DNA from: Phyllobacteriaceae bacterium
GTDB taxonomy: Bacteria; Pseudomonadota; Alphaproteobacteria; Rhizobiales; Rhizobiaceae
DNA: 32,342 nucleotides
NCBI GenBank assembly: GCA_002708825.1
Contig: PAPF01000010.1
Coordinates: forward strand, 1-32,342
Reading direction: 5' to 3'
The position numbers were made by a program, and so were the translations under genes. This document shows, in pieces, positions 24,272 through 32,036 of the stretch (its first letter is position 1; every line of letters starts with the position of its first letter). The notes below the pieces were generated by a model, which was not told where the DNA came from, did no database searches, and saw only the letters and a list, made by a program, of their open reading frames with translations.

Positions 24272-25259
24272 AAAGCATCTTCTCGTAAATATTGGCGGGC
24301 AGTCAACAACGCCGGCAGAATCCACTGACAAAGGCGAGTCACGTGTCGATTATGCGCGGCGCGGCGCATCACGCTCGATGATGCAATCACTCGATGACCT
24401 GGCAGAGAGCTCAATGCGGGTTCTTGAAGGTGACGTGGTGGTTTCACTGGATCCTGAAACACTGGACCCCTCCCCTTATCAGGACCGAATTGGTGAGGAT
24501 CCGGTCAAGGATCAGGAGCTCCTCGAAGCGATCAAGGAAGCGGGGCAACATCAGCCTGTACTGGTCCGACCGAATCCCAGCGATAGCGCCCGTCATATCA
24601 TTGTGTTCGGACATCGCAGGGTGCGCGTTGCCAAAAAGCTTGGCCAAAAAGTCAGAGCAGTCATCAAGCCTCTCGAAGAGATCGCCCACGTGATCGCGCA
24701 GGGCCAGGAGAACTCGGCCCGAGACGATCTCAGCTTCATCGAAAAGTCGCTCTACGCAAGGCGGCTACAGGAATCCGGAATCGACAAAGGCACGATCAAG
24801 AGCGCTCTCACCATTGATGACACTTTGCTGTCCAGGATGCTCTCGGTTGCCGAAACGGTCCCGGCGCCGGTGCTCGACGCACTAGGCGCTGCAAAGGGCG
24901 TGGGACGTGATCGCTGGGAAGATCTCAAGAAGATCGTACAGGTCCCGGCGAAATCTGCGCAGGCACTGGAGTTGGTTCAGTCGGACGCGTTTTCCGCGCT
25001 TGAGGAAGGCACTCGGTTTGGCTTCCTCGTTGAAAAGCTCAAGGTGTCCGGCACACGGAAGGCTAAGAAGCAGCCTCCCGCTGAAAAGGCCTGGAGCCTT
25101 TACGACGACGCGGTGAAGGTCTCTACCAAAGACACCGGGAAGGCTTTCACCTTGGCCTTGAAGGCCAAGGATGTTTCGCGGTTTGGCGCTTACCTGTCGA
25201 GCAGGCTAGAGCGCCTTTATCAAGAATTTCAGGAAAACGGAGAGGAGGGCGGCGACTGA
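24264..25259 (+). CDS. repB: Plasmid partitioning protein RepB (ParB-type)
   Basis: DNA-binding partition protein of 331 aa that recognises parS and works with RepA. It starts MARKHLLVNI, usual for RepB. The ParB/Spo0J N-terminal domain is seen in LDPETLDPSPYQDRIGEDP, LLEAIKEAGQHQPVLVRPNP, HIIVFGHRRVRVAKKLGQKVRAVIKPL and QGQENSARDDLSFIEKSLYARRL, followed by a helix-turn-helix (TIKSALTIDDTLLSRMLSVAETV). GGGTAAG precedes the ATG. I did not find a clear parS palindrome in or next to the operon by eye. Confidence 0.95.
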   Translation: MARKHLLVNIGGQSTTPAESTDKGESRVDYARRGASRSMMQSLDDLAESSMRVLEGDVVVSLDPETLDPSPYQDRIGEDPVKDQELLEAIKEAGQHQPVLVRPNPSDSARHIIVFGHRRVRVAKKLGQKVRAVIKPLEEIAHVIAQGQENSARDDLSFIEKSLYARRLQESGIDKGTIKSALTIDDTLLSRMLSVAETVPAPVLDALGAAKGVGRDRWEDLKKIVQVPAKSAQALELVQSDAFSALEEGTRFGFLVEKLKVSGTRKAKKQPPAEKAWSLYDDAVKVSTKDTGKAFTLALKAKDVSRFGAYLSSRLERLYQEFQENGEEGGD

Positions 25260-25301
25260 ATCAACGGCCGGAATTCACGGCCATTAGGAAATTTGGCAAA
25301 G

Positions 25302-25327
25302 AAAAAGGCCACCGAAATCGCTTCCGG
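25302..25327 (-). terminator. Rho-independent terminator of the ctRNA
   Basis: Six-pair hairpin with a GCGA loop (one G-U pair) followed after five bases by five T on the minus strand. Confidence 0.5.
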
Positions 25328-25347
25328 AAGCCCATTCCTTGTGTGAC
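25302..25347 (-). ncRNA. Probable antisense ctRNA (incompatibility RNA) between repB and repC
   Basis: repABC plasmids encode a short RNA here, antisense to the repC leader, that limits copy number. On the minus strand a TTGACT (25382-25377) is followed at 17 bases by GATTCT (25359-25354), a weak -10. The transcript would run into a hairpin CCGGAA-GCGA-UUUCGG (25312-25327) and then a TTTTT stretch (25306-25302), a good terminator. That predicts an RNA of about 46 bases. The plus-strand repC leader also has a GGCTC-TTTT-GAGCC hairpin (25383-25396). Exact ends are inferred. Confidence 0.55.
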
Positions 25348-25450
25348 AGCTAGAGAATCGCACTTCCCGGAATCACAGTCAAGGCTCTTTTGAGCCGAGA
25401 GCGCCATTTCGGCGAGCAGTTTTCTATTGCCTAGCGATAGGTGAAAGAAA

Positions 25451-26755
25451 ATGCAGACGCATATCACAACGACGCCCTTTGGGCGGCGGCCGATGACGCT
25501 TGGCCTGATGGCAAGCCAAGTCGCCGCGAAATCCATGCCGCAAGGCGCCAGGGTTGAAAAGTGGAAGACCTTCCACGCGATCCGGGATGCCAAGGAGCCG
25601 CTTGGCGCCACAGATCGTGCTTTGGCGATCCTCAACGCGCTGTTGTCGTTCCATCCGGAGAGCGAACTGACATCTGAGGGTGAACTGATCGTTTGGCCTT
25701 CCAACGAGCAACTGACCGCTCGAGCCAACGGCATGTCGCCGGCGACCCTTAGACGTCATCTGGCCTGCCTGGTCGACTGCGGGCTGATCATCCGCCGCGA
25801 CAGCCCGAACGGAAAGCGGTTCGCGCGCAAGGGCAGGGGCGGCCAGGTCGAACAGGCCTATGGCTTCGATCTTTCGCCGATCGTCGCTCGCGCCGACGAG
25901 TTTGCGGAACTAGCAGTGGCCGTCCAGGCGGAGAAACGCGCCTACAAGGCCGTTAGAGAGCGACTGACCCTGTTGCGCCGGGATATCGTCAAGATGATCG
26001 ACGCCGGCATCGAGGAGGGCGTACCGGGTAATTGGGGCCTGATGACGCGGACCTATCAGGAAATCATGTCCAAGCTTCCCCGGACGGCGCCGCGCCAGGT
26101 TCTTGAGGACATCTGCGAAGATCTCGACTTGCTCTGGGCGGAAGTGCATGAGGTGCTGGAATCATTCACGAAATCAGAAAATATGAGCGCCAATGAGTCT
26201 CATTCTGAGCGCCACATACAAAATTCAAACCCAGACTCCATATCTGAATCTGAAAAAGGCTCTCGAAAAGAAAATGAAGCGAGCGGCACGCCCACAGAAA
26301 ACGACAACCTGCGGAGCTTGCCGAAGCGGGAGTTGCCATTGGGTATTGTGCTGGATGCGTGCAAGGGCTGGCGCGATCTGGCCAAAGACGGAGAAATCCG
26401 AAACTGGCGGGACTTTTTGGCGGCCGCGGAGGTCGGTCGCGTAATGCTGGGGGTCAGTCCAAGCGCCTGGCGCGAGGCCTGCGAGGTTCTCGGCGATAAG
26501 CACGCGACGATTACGCTCGCTGCGATCTATCAGCGAGCCGATCAGATCAACAGTCCCGGCGGCTATCTGCGCAGCCTGACCGACAAAGCGCGGGAAGGCA
26601 AATTCTCGGCCTGGCCGATGATCATGGCGCTGCTGAACGCCAAGCTCGAAGCGGACAAAGCTGCTGCGAAGGCGCCGGCGACGGGTGAGGGCCGGGAAGG
26701 GGGCTTCGAAGTGTCTGATGCTCTTCGCCAATCGATGAAGAAATGGGATTCATGA
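25451..26755 (+). CDS. repC: Replication initiator protein RepC
   Basis: Initiator for repABC replication, 434 aa, acting on an origin within its own gene. The RepC signature runs TPFGRRPMTLGLMASQVAAK, VEKWKTFHAIRDAKEPLGATDRALAILNALLSFHP, LIVWPSNEQLTARANGMSPATLRRHLACLVDCGLIIRRDSPNGKRFARKG (winged-helix DNA-binding domain) and a later GWRDLAKDGEIRNWRDFLAAAEVGRVMLGVSPSAWREA domain. An AGGTGA lies before the ATG. The linker between the domains (codons about 240-290) is A/T-rich and Ser/Glu/Asn-rich. Expression should be limited by the antisense RNA upstream. Confidence 0.96.
   Translation: MQTHITTTPFGRRPMTLGLMASQVAAKSMPQGARVEKWKTFHAIRDAKEPLGATDRALAILNALLSFHPESELTSEGELIVWPSNEQLTARANGMSPATLRRHLACLVDCGLIIRRDSPNGKRFARKGRGGQVEQAYGFDLSPIVARADEFAELAVAVQAEKRAYKAVRERLTLLRRDIVKMIDAGIEEGVPGNWGLMTRTYQEIMSKLPRTAPRQVLEDICEDLDLLWAEVHEVLESFTKSENMSANESHSERHIQNSNPDSISESEKGSRKENEASGTPTENDNLRSLPKRELPLGIVLDACKGWRDLAKDGEIRNWRDFLAAAEVGRVMLGVSPSAWREACEVLGDKHATITLAAIYQRADQINSPGGYLRSLTDKAREGKFSAWPMIMALLNAKLEADKAAAKAPATGEGREGGFEVSDALRQSMKKWDS
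26165..26285. other. AT-rich origin (oriV) candidate inside repC
   Basis: The middle of repC drops sharply in GC. It contains a 9-base direct repeat TGAGCGCCA (26184-26192 and 26206-26214) flanking a 13-base perfect palindrome AATGAGTCTCATT (26192-26204). In studied repABC plasmids the origin lies in a low-GC stretch of repC with a dyad, which fits well. Confidence 0.5.
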
Positions 26756-26798
26756 CGCGGATCGGGGCCGGAGAGCTGGGTTTCGTCCAGCCCGCTCA

Positions 26799-27009
26799 TC
26801 ACTCGTCGTCGACTAGGCAGTCGAAGGCATCGAGGAGGGTGTCGACGATCGTCTGGCCGAGAGCGTTCGCGACATTGGCGAGTTGCGCTTCGTCACCGGA
26901 CCGGGCAGCCGTGGCGAGTGCAGAGCCCTGTTCACTGATGACGGAATTGGCCGCGCTCGATAGCCCACTGCGCGAACTCCTCGCGGTTGTTGATGACTAG
27001 GGTGTCCAT
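26799..27009 (-). pseudogene. Frameshifted small gene downstream of repC
   Basis: From ATG 27009 the minus strand reads MDTLVINNREEFAQWAIERGQ and stops at 26932. Shifting one base near 26955 gives a smooth continuation, AANSVISEQGSALATAARSG and on to LLDAFDCLVDDE, ending at a stop at 26799-26801. Together they look like one acidic protein of about 69 residues with one extra base. It may be a real mutation, a sequencing error or, less likely, programmed frameshifting. I do not recognise the family. Confidence 0.5.
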
Positions 27010-27097
27010 GCTTCTGTGCTCCGGGCTTTACGGTTTGTTTGCCATGTTTCCAGTAGGGTCCAGGCCGCGCGATTTGTACTGCGTTCGCGCCCATTGT

Positions 27098-28039
27098 TCA
27101 CCCCGGCATTTCTGTCTCAGCATCGTCGATCAGGCCGCTGCGTTTTGCACGGTCGATCAGGTTCTTGACGGAAGAGGGCGCCCATTTGGTTCCGCCGCGC
27201 GGCGTGCGCTCATGCAATCGCTCGAGCTGGTTCGCGATTTCGCGCAGTGTGAGCTCCGGATTGGACGAATGGATTCCGGCCACGAGCGTCATGAGACGAT
27301 GCTCCGGCGGTCGCGGCGGCGACTTTCGCAGCAGCGACGCATCGGCCATGCCTTCCGAGACCATCCATTTGACCGCCCGCCGCAGCCGTTCCGGCGTCCA
27401 GTCGAAACCGCGCTGTTTGAGAACCCGTGCAATGTCGTCCCATGCGTGGTCCGGACGCATACGCTTCACAGTCGGAAGCCATTGTGAGGCTGTTGACTGA
27501 AGGCGTTCGCCATAGGCCGCTTGTTGCGCCAGCTTCATCTTCGAAAGCATCTCCGGCCGCCGCTCGCGGATCCCCGGATTGCCAGGTAGGCGTCCCTTGG
27601 CCTTTGCCGCTGCTATCCCGGCCTTGGTCCGCTCGGAGATCAAGGCACGCTCGAGCTGGGCCACGGCGCCGAGCACCTGCAGCGAGAACATGCCCTGGGG
27701 CGTACTCGTGTCGATCGGATCGCTCAGCGACCGGAAATGCGCACCCTTGGCGGTCAGGTCCTCGATAACATCGAGAAGATGGCTCACGGACCGCGCCAGG
27801 CGATCGAGCCGCACCACGACAAGCGTCTCGCCGGCACTGATCTGTTGGACGAGCCGCGATAGGGCAGGGCGGGCGCGAGAGGCGCCGGAACCGTGTTCCT
27901 GGATGATTGTATCGCAGCCGGCCGACCGCAACTCCATTTCCTGCGCCTGTGTCGCCTGCTCGTCCGTGGAGACGCGCGCATAGCCGATAAGCCGTCCCTG
28001 TGGTCGACGAGACGTGCGATTTCGTGTGTCAGTGGCCAT
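27098..28039 (-). CDS. Serine recombinase (resolvase family) with extended C-terminus
   Basis: Site-specific recombinase of 313 aa. Residues about 16-160 are the resolvase catalytic domain: LIGYARVSTDEQ with nucleophile Ser24, ETLVVVRLDRLARSVSHLLDVI with the catalytic Arg pair, GMFSLQVLGAVAQLERALISERTKAGIAAAKAKGR. The usual short helix-turn-helix is replaced by about 150 residues with two possible winged-helix-like segments (WDDIARVLKQRGFDWTPERLRRAVKWM and LREIANQLERLHERTPRGGTKWAPSSVKNLIDRAK). The family is common on rhizobial plasmids and may resolve multimers. Its 5' end stops 13 bases from the tni element, so its natural promoter has been displaced. Confidence 0.9.
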   Translation of the reverse strand: MATDTRNRTSRRPQGRLIGYARVSTDEQATQAQEMELRSAGCDTIIQEHGSGASRARPALSRLVQQISAGETLVVVRLDRLARSVSHLLDVIEDLTAKGAHFRSLSDPIDTSTPQGMFSLQVLGAVAQLERALISERTKAGIAAAKAKGRLPGNPGIRERRPEMLSKMKLAQQAAYGERLQSTASQWLPTVKRMRPDHAWDDIARVLKQRGFDWTPERLRRAVKWMVSEGMADASLLRKSPPRPPEHRLMTLVAGIHSSNPELTLREIANQLERLHERTPRGGTKWAPSSVKNLIDRAKRSGLIDDAETEMPG

Positions 28040-28047
28040 TTGCAGCG

Positions 28048-28052
28048 CCTGG
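28048..28052. repeat. Possible left target-site duplication of the tni element
   Basis: CCTGG outside the left end compares with CCTGA (32035-32039) outside the right end: four of five bases match. Tn402/Tn5053-type insertions normally make 5-base duplications, so this would need one later change. Confidence 0.35.
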
Positions 28053-28064
28053 TGTCATTTGTCA
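28051..28064 (+). repeat. Left terminal inverted repeat of the tni element
   Basis: GGTGTCATTTGTCA is the exact reverse complement of 32023-32036. Taking TGTCA as the tip, the element starts at 28053. Beginning TGTCATTT, as in Tn402/Tn5053 ends (from memory of that family). Confidence 0.8.
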
Positions 28065-28108
28065 AAGTTAGCTTCGATGCGGAACGCAGAAAATCAATAC
28101 CTTAGCGA

Positions 28109-28120
28109 TGACCATGGTCA
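28109..28120. promoter_or_regulatory. 12-bp palindrome in the tniA leader
   Basis: TGACCATGGTCA is a perfect palindrome 104 bases before tniA. It may bind a regulator of transposition; no other evidence. Confidence 0.3.
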
Positions 28121-28224
28121 CACCCGTCGGTCCCTGATTCCCTATAGTTGTCTTCACTATGTAGCATAAATTGCCCATACTTCCCTTCAATGTCTGCGAT
28201 TCGGATGAGGCGTGAGAGAGAGCC

Positions 28225-29922
28225 TTGGCAGAGCTGGAGGAAGATCCTGATCGGATTGCCGAACGCGGTACGCTTTTGCTGTCCGCCCAGGCGCGGCAGG
28301 AGGCGCAACGTCGCTATCCCGTGATAACGACCCTGGCGGCCCAGGAAGTGGTCTCAGCCGTTGATGCGCGAGCCGCAGCCGATCTTCTGGGGATCAGCTC
28401 TCGAACGATATACGCACTTGTCGCTCGTTTCCGGGCCTCCGGTGGAGTGATGAACTCGCTGGCTCCCCGAAAGCCGTCTGGCGGTCGCGGTCGATCGAGA
28501 ATGCCGGCGCGGGTGGACGACATTGTCACCGCGGCAATCTACGAAACCTACCTGACGCGGCAAAAGCGTCGGATCATTCGGCTCGTCGAGGAAGTTCAAC
28601 TTCGCTGCAAGAAGGCCGGTTTGGTGGCTCCGTCGGCCAAAACCATCCGCCGCCGTCTTGAGACTATTCGCGCCGAAGAGGTTGCACGTCGCCGTGAGGG
28701 CCCAGGCAGCGTTTCCGCACGACGGTTGACCTCGGCGGCCGGACATGGACCGATATCACACGCACCTCTTGATGTCGTTCAAATCGACCACACGCCGATC
28801 GATATCATCCTGGTGGACGAAGTCAGCCGCTTGCCGGTCGGGCGGCCATGGCTGACGGTGGCGATTGACGTCTATAGCCGTTGCATCACCGGCTTTCTGG
28901 TCTCGTTCGAAGCGCCGTCGGCCACCAGCGTTGGATTGTGCCTCGCTCACACCGGCGTCGAGAAGCGAGCTTATCTCGAAGGTCTCGGTCTGGATACCGA
29001 GTGGCCCATCGCCGGTATTCCGCGTCTCCTGCATCTCGACAACGCGGCGGAGTTTCATGGCGAAGCTCTTGCACGCGGTTGTCAGCAGCATGGGATCGAC
29101 CTGGAGTACCGTCCGAAGGGCCAACCACATTTCGGCGGCGTGATCGAACGCCTGATCGGCACATTGATGGGCCTGGTGCACGATCTGCCGGGCACGACGT
29201 TCTCGAATCCGGTCGAACGTGGGACCTATGACAGCGACGCTGCGGCAATCCTGACCCTGTCCGAACTGGAGCATTGGCTGGCTCTGGCGATCACCGGTCG
29301 ATACCATCAAGAGGTCCATGAAGGGATCATGGAGCCGCCGCTGGCACGGTGGAAGCGCGGTATTGCCGAGCATGGAAGCCCACGAGCAGTCGGCAACAGC
29401 CGGGAATTTCTGGTCGATTTCCTGCCTGTAGTGCGACGAACGATCCAACGGGATGGCTTCACGCTCGACTACATCACCTACTATTCCGACGTTCTGCGTC
29501 CATGGATCGCAAACCGGGATCGCTGCCGATCCTTCCTGATCCGCCGCGATCCCCGCGCCCTGTCGCAGATTTTCGTGCTCGAGCCAGACGGCCGCAGCTA
29601 TGTGACAGTGCCCTGCCGGCGTCTGGAGCGGCCCGGAATCTCGCTTTTTGAGCATCGCCAGGCCGTCCGAATGATCAAGGCTGGCGGCCGAGCCCAGGTC
29701 GATGAAGAGGTCATCTTCAGGACGGTAGAGCAGCAGCGCGGGTTGGTGAAAGCCGCGGCACGGAAATCCAGAGCGGCGCGGCGGCAGTTGGCGCGACAAA
29801 CTCCAACCGCCGAGGCGCCGGTGGATCGTGTGGTTGCCGTGCCGATGCCGACCATCGAAAACGAGGGCGACGGTGATGATCCGGCTACCGTCCTACCGCC
29901 ATTTCCGGTGGAAAAATGGTGA
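28225..29922 (+). CDS. tniA: Transposase TniA (DDE, TnsB/Mu-like)
   Basis: 565-aa DDE transposase that cuts and joins the element ends. Order of parts: a helix-turn-helix (ARAAADLLGISSRTIYALVARFRASGG, about 48-75), a second DNA-binding region (QLRCKKAGLVAPSAKTIRRRLETI), the integrase-fold core with D188 (VVQIDHTPID), D272 (LLHLDNAAEF) and E308 (GGVIERLIGT), giving a DD35E triad, and a Mu-type C-terminal barrel (LRPWIANRDRCRSFLIRRDPRALSQIFVLEPDG). The TTG start has GAGAGAG just before it; no ATG in frame is better. Ends 7 bases into tniB. Confidence 0.94.
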   Translation: MAELEEDPDRIAERGTLLLSAQARQEAQRRYPVITTLAAQEVVSAVDARAAADLLGISSRTIYALVARFRASGGVMNSLAPRKPSGGRGRSRMPARVDDIVTAAIYETYLTRQKRRIIRLVEEVQLRCKKAGLVAPSAKTIRRRLETIRAEEVARRREGPGSVSARRLTSAAGHGPISHAPLDVVQIDHTPIDIILVDEVSRLPVGRPWLTVAIDVYSRCITGFLVSFEAPSATSVGLCLAHTGVEKRAYLEGLGLDTEWPIAGIPRLLHLDNAAEFHGEALARGCQQHGIDLEYRPKGQPHFGGVIERLIGTLMGLVHDLPGTTFSNPVERGTYDSDAAAILTLSELEHWLALAITGRYHQEVHEGIMEPPLARWKRGIAEHGSPRAVGNSREFLVDFLPVVRRTIQRDGFTLDYITYYSDVLRPWIANRDRCRSFLIRRDPRALSQIFVLEPDGRSYVTVPCRRLERPGISLFEHRQAVRMIKAGGRAQVDEEVIFRTVEQQRGLVKAAARKSRAARRQLARQTPTAEAPVDRVVAVPMPTIENEGDGDDPATVLPPFPVEKW

Positions 29923-30824
29923 CAACGGATCTCAACCACCTTGCTCCAGACCTGCAAACGGTTGCTGCGGGAGACGACTCCCAAAGAATTGCGTTCATCC
30001 GGGGGCAGTGGTGGATTGGCTATCCTCAGGCACAAGCCGCACTCGATCTCCTTCGCACGGCCATGGAGAACGAGCCCGGACGCGTTCGACCGCAATGCTT
30101 TCTCCTGCTGGGGCCGACCAACAACGGAAAATCGATGATTGTCGAGAAGTTTCGACGGGATCATACGCCAGCGGCCTTGCCCGGCCGTGACGAGGAAAAC
30201 ATCCCCGTTGTCGTGGTGCAGATGCTTACCGATCCGGGTGTTGCGCGGTTCTACCAGCATCTCCTGGAGGTCCTGGGAGCTCCGGTCCGGAGAACCGCCC
30301 GCAAGCATGATCTCGAGGCGCAGGCCCTATCCACCCTCAAGAGGGTGGGCACCAAGGTTCTCATCATTGACGAGCTGCACAATATTCTCGCCGGTTCGTC
30401 GCCGGCGCAGCGTGAGTTCCTCAATTTGCTGCGTTTCCTCGGCAACGAATTGCGGATCCCGGTCGTGGGAGCGGGCACGCGCGACGCCTACCTCGCCATC
30501 CGTACCGATCCGCAGCTTGAGAACCGGTTCCATCCGATCATCCTGCCGGTATGGGAGGAGGGTGACGAGCTCGGCCGGCTGATCCAGAGCTTTGTGGCAA
30601 CGTTTCCGCTTCGGAAGCCCTCATTTCTCAACTCGGCCGACCTGCAGCGCTGGGTTTTGGCTCGCACCGGCAGGACGATCGGCGAAATCGCGGCTCTTCT
30701 GCGTTCGGCCGCCGTCGCTGCGGTGGAAAGTGGAGAGGAGGCGATCAATCAGCGGTCCCTTCACCTGATGAAATATCACGGCCCGGCGGAGCGGCGGCGG
30801 CTCACCGAGAAGCTGCTGACCTGA
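29916..30824 (+). CDS. tniB: Transposition ATPase TniB (TnsC-like)
   Basis: 302-aa AAA+ ATPase that links target choice to TniA. Walker A is GPTNNGKS (66-73) and Walker B KVLIIDELHN (about 147-156), followed by a sensor-like IPVVGAGTRDAYLAI and the Arg-rich RFHPIILPVWEEGDEL region, the standard TniB order. Start overlaps the tniA stop (ATGGTGA), so the two are coupled. Confidence 0.95.
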   Translation: MVTTDLNHLAPDLQTVAAGDDSQRIAFIRGQWWIGYPQAQAALDLLRTAMENEPGRVRPQCFLLLGPTNNGKSMIVEKFRRDHTPAALPGRDEENIPVVVVQMLTDPGVARFYQHLLEVLGAPVRRTARKHDLEAQALSTLKRVGTKVLIIDELHNILAGSSPAQREFLNLLRFLGNELRIPVVGAGTRDAYLAIRTDPQLENRFHPIILPVWEEGDELGRLIQSFVATFPLRKPSFLNSADLQRWVLARTGRTIGEIAALLRSAAVAAVESGEEAINQRSLHLMKYHGPAERRRLTEKLLT

Positions 30825-30826
30825 CG

Positions 30827-31990
30827 ATGGCGATGAGGTTGCCAATTCATCCTCGGCCATTGGCGCAAGAAGCTCTGTCGTCATGGCTGTGGCGGCTCGC
30901 AGCCGAGTACGACATGGGCGCCGGGGAATTCGCTGAAGCTGCCTTGGGCATCAAGAGACTGGATATCGGGCTGGTGGATTTCTGGCCGTCTGCCATTTTG
31001 ATCGAGAAGCTAGCGGAACGCACCGGTGTTCCTTCCGGTCGAATCCGGGCAATGACAATGGCGGCCTACGTTCCCTATCTGCTGGACAGCCTGACGCCGC
31101 AGAACGACATCTTTTCCAACTATTGCTGTCAGTTTGGTGCTTTCGAGAATCCTGCCCTGCGCATCCGGCCCGTGCGGGCTCCGTGGTGGCTCCCATGGCT
31201 TTCCGGCCATCTTGCCGGCGGCAGGATGGTCGGGTGCATTCACTGCCTGCGTAGTGATCTGCGCCGGTTTGGCAGGCTGCACTGGCGAGCGAACTGGATG
31301 GCGAGCTGCTCGGAGCATGGCGTTTTGCTGCAAGCTGCCAGCCCCGCCGAACAATCCGAATATCCAGCCCCCAAAGAGGCAGATGAGATTCTCGTCGTGC
31401 TCGACGGGTTGACCTTGCAGGCCGTCACCAAGGGCAGGGTGCGATTGCCCGGTGGCCGCATTGTTCATGGAGGGCTTTGGCTTCGCGTCCTCCGGGGCGT
31501 GATCGATGAGATCTGCCGGCCGCGCCGCATGAAGGATCCAGCACGCTCGCCGGTTGAGGCGGCGTGGGAAGTTGCAGGGCTGCCCTATCGCCATGCCCTG
31601 GGGCGCTGGGGCATTTTCGAGAAGTTGGGTCGTCTGGAGCGGGCCAACGTACTGAAAGTAGCCGCCTTAGTCATGCAGCCGCTGATCAGGGCGGGGCTCC
31701 AGCCATTGAAGATGTCCACGCGCCCATTGGAGGCCGACGCCTCACGCGCTGCTTCAGCTCCCGTTCTCGCGCTGGATTTCGAGTTGATGCCGATCGAAAT
31801 CGAGAACATCACCATGCTGGCCCGTGAAAACGACGACGTTGCGATCGATCTGCGCCGGATGCTCAATCATCAGCCACGCAGCGCACGGTTCGTCGCTCAG
31901 ACTGACGAAACCCTCGAAAGCTTGGGAATTCCGGTGTTGGCGCCGCTTCTCGTTGCCGGGACGCCTCATCGCTCCGGGCACCCCTACTGA
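30827..31990 (+). CDS. tniQ: Transposition target-selection protein TniQ
   Basis: 387-aa TniQ/TnsD-type protein, thought to take part in target-site selection with TniB. The N-terminus LPIHPRPLAQEALSSWLWRLAAEYDM is the typical TniQ start. A zinc-ribbon-like set C137, C140, C161, H164 (GCIHCLRSD ... WMASCSEHGVLL) follows. Starts 3 bases after tniB. In Tn5053 TniQ is needed for insertion, and the family prefers res sites. No CRISPR genes accompany it. Confidence 0.92.
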   Translation: MAMRLPIHPRPLAQEALSSWLWRLAAEYDMGAGEFAEAALGIKRLDIGLVDFWPSAILIEKLAERTGVPSGRIRAMTMAAYVPYLLDSLTPQNDIFSNYCCQFGAFENPALRIRPVRAPWWLPWLSGHLAGGRMVGCIHCLRSDLRRFGRLHWRANWMASCSEHGVLLQAASPAEQSEYPAPKEADEILVVLDGLTLQAVTKGRVRLPGGRIVHGGLWLRVLRGVIDEICRPRRMKDPARSPVEAAWEVAGLPYRHALGRWGIFEKLGRLERANVLKVAALVMQPLIRAGLQPLKMSTRPLEADASRAASAPVLALDFELMPIEIENITMLARENDDVAIDLRRMLNHQPRSARFVAQTDETLESLGIPVLAPLLVAGTPHRSGHPY

Positions 31991-32022
31991 AGTCAGCTTT
32001 GTCCCGCCAGTGCAGTCCACTG

Positions 32023-32036
32023 TGACAAATGACACC
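32023..32036 (-). repeat. Right terminal inverted repeat of the tni element
   Basis: TGACAAATGACACC, exact partner of 28051-28064. The reading inward continues with an AGT and the GACTGCACTG block shared with Tn402-type ends. It lies 33 bases after the tniQ stop. Confidence 0.8.

Larger units (their letters stand above)
28053..32034. mobile_element. Compact Tn402/Tn5053-like transposon (tniABQ)
   Basis: About 3.98 kb bounded by perfect inverted repeats and holding only tniA, tniB and tniQ. tniA's 5' end faces one tip, as in Tn402. No tniR, res or cargo is inside. The right tip, read inward, has TGTCATTT, then GACTGCAC at the same distance as I recall for Tn402-type ends, and an AAGCTGACTTCAGT stretch resembling a second transposase-binding repeat. 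It sits directly before the serine recombinase gene. Confidence 0.8.

Noticed and set aside
22470-26756. parS site for RepB (GTT-N4-GC-N4-AAC type)
   Set aside because: Scanning by eye found only near misses that are not symmetrical, such as around the end of repC; a computed search is needed.
26743-27000. 85-codon plus-strand frame after repC
   Set aside because: Starts inside repC and overlaps the better-supported minus-strand split gene; no ribosome-binding site.
28060-28065. Outward TTGACA in the left tip as promoter for the recombinase
   Set aside because: A -10 at normal spacing would fall on the start codon itself, so it cannot drive that gene properly.
28053-32034. CRISPR-guided transposon (TniQ with Cas genes)
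   Set aside because: No cas gene or repeat array lies in or beside the element; tniABQ alone fits an ordinary Tn402-like transposon.
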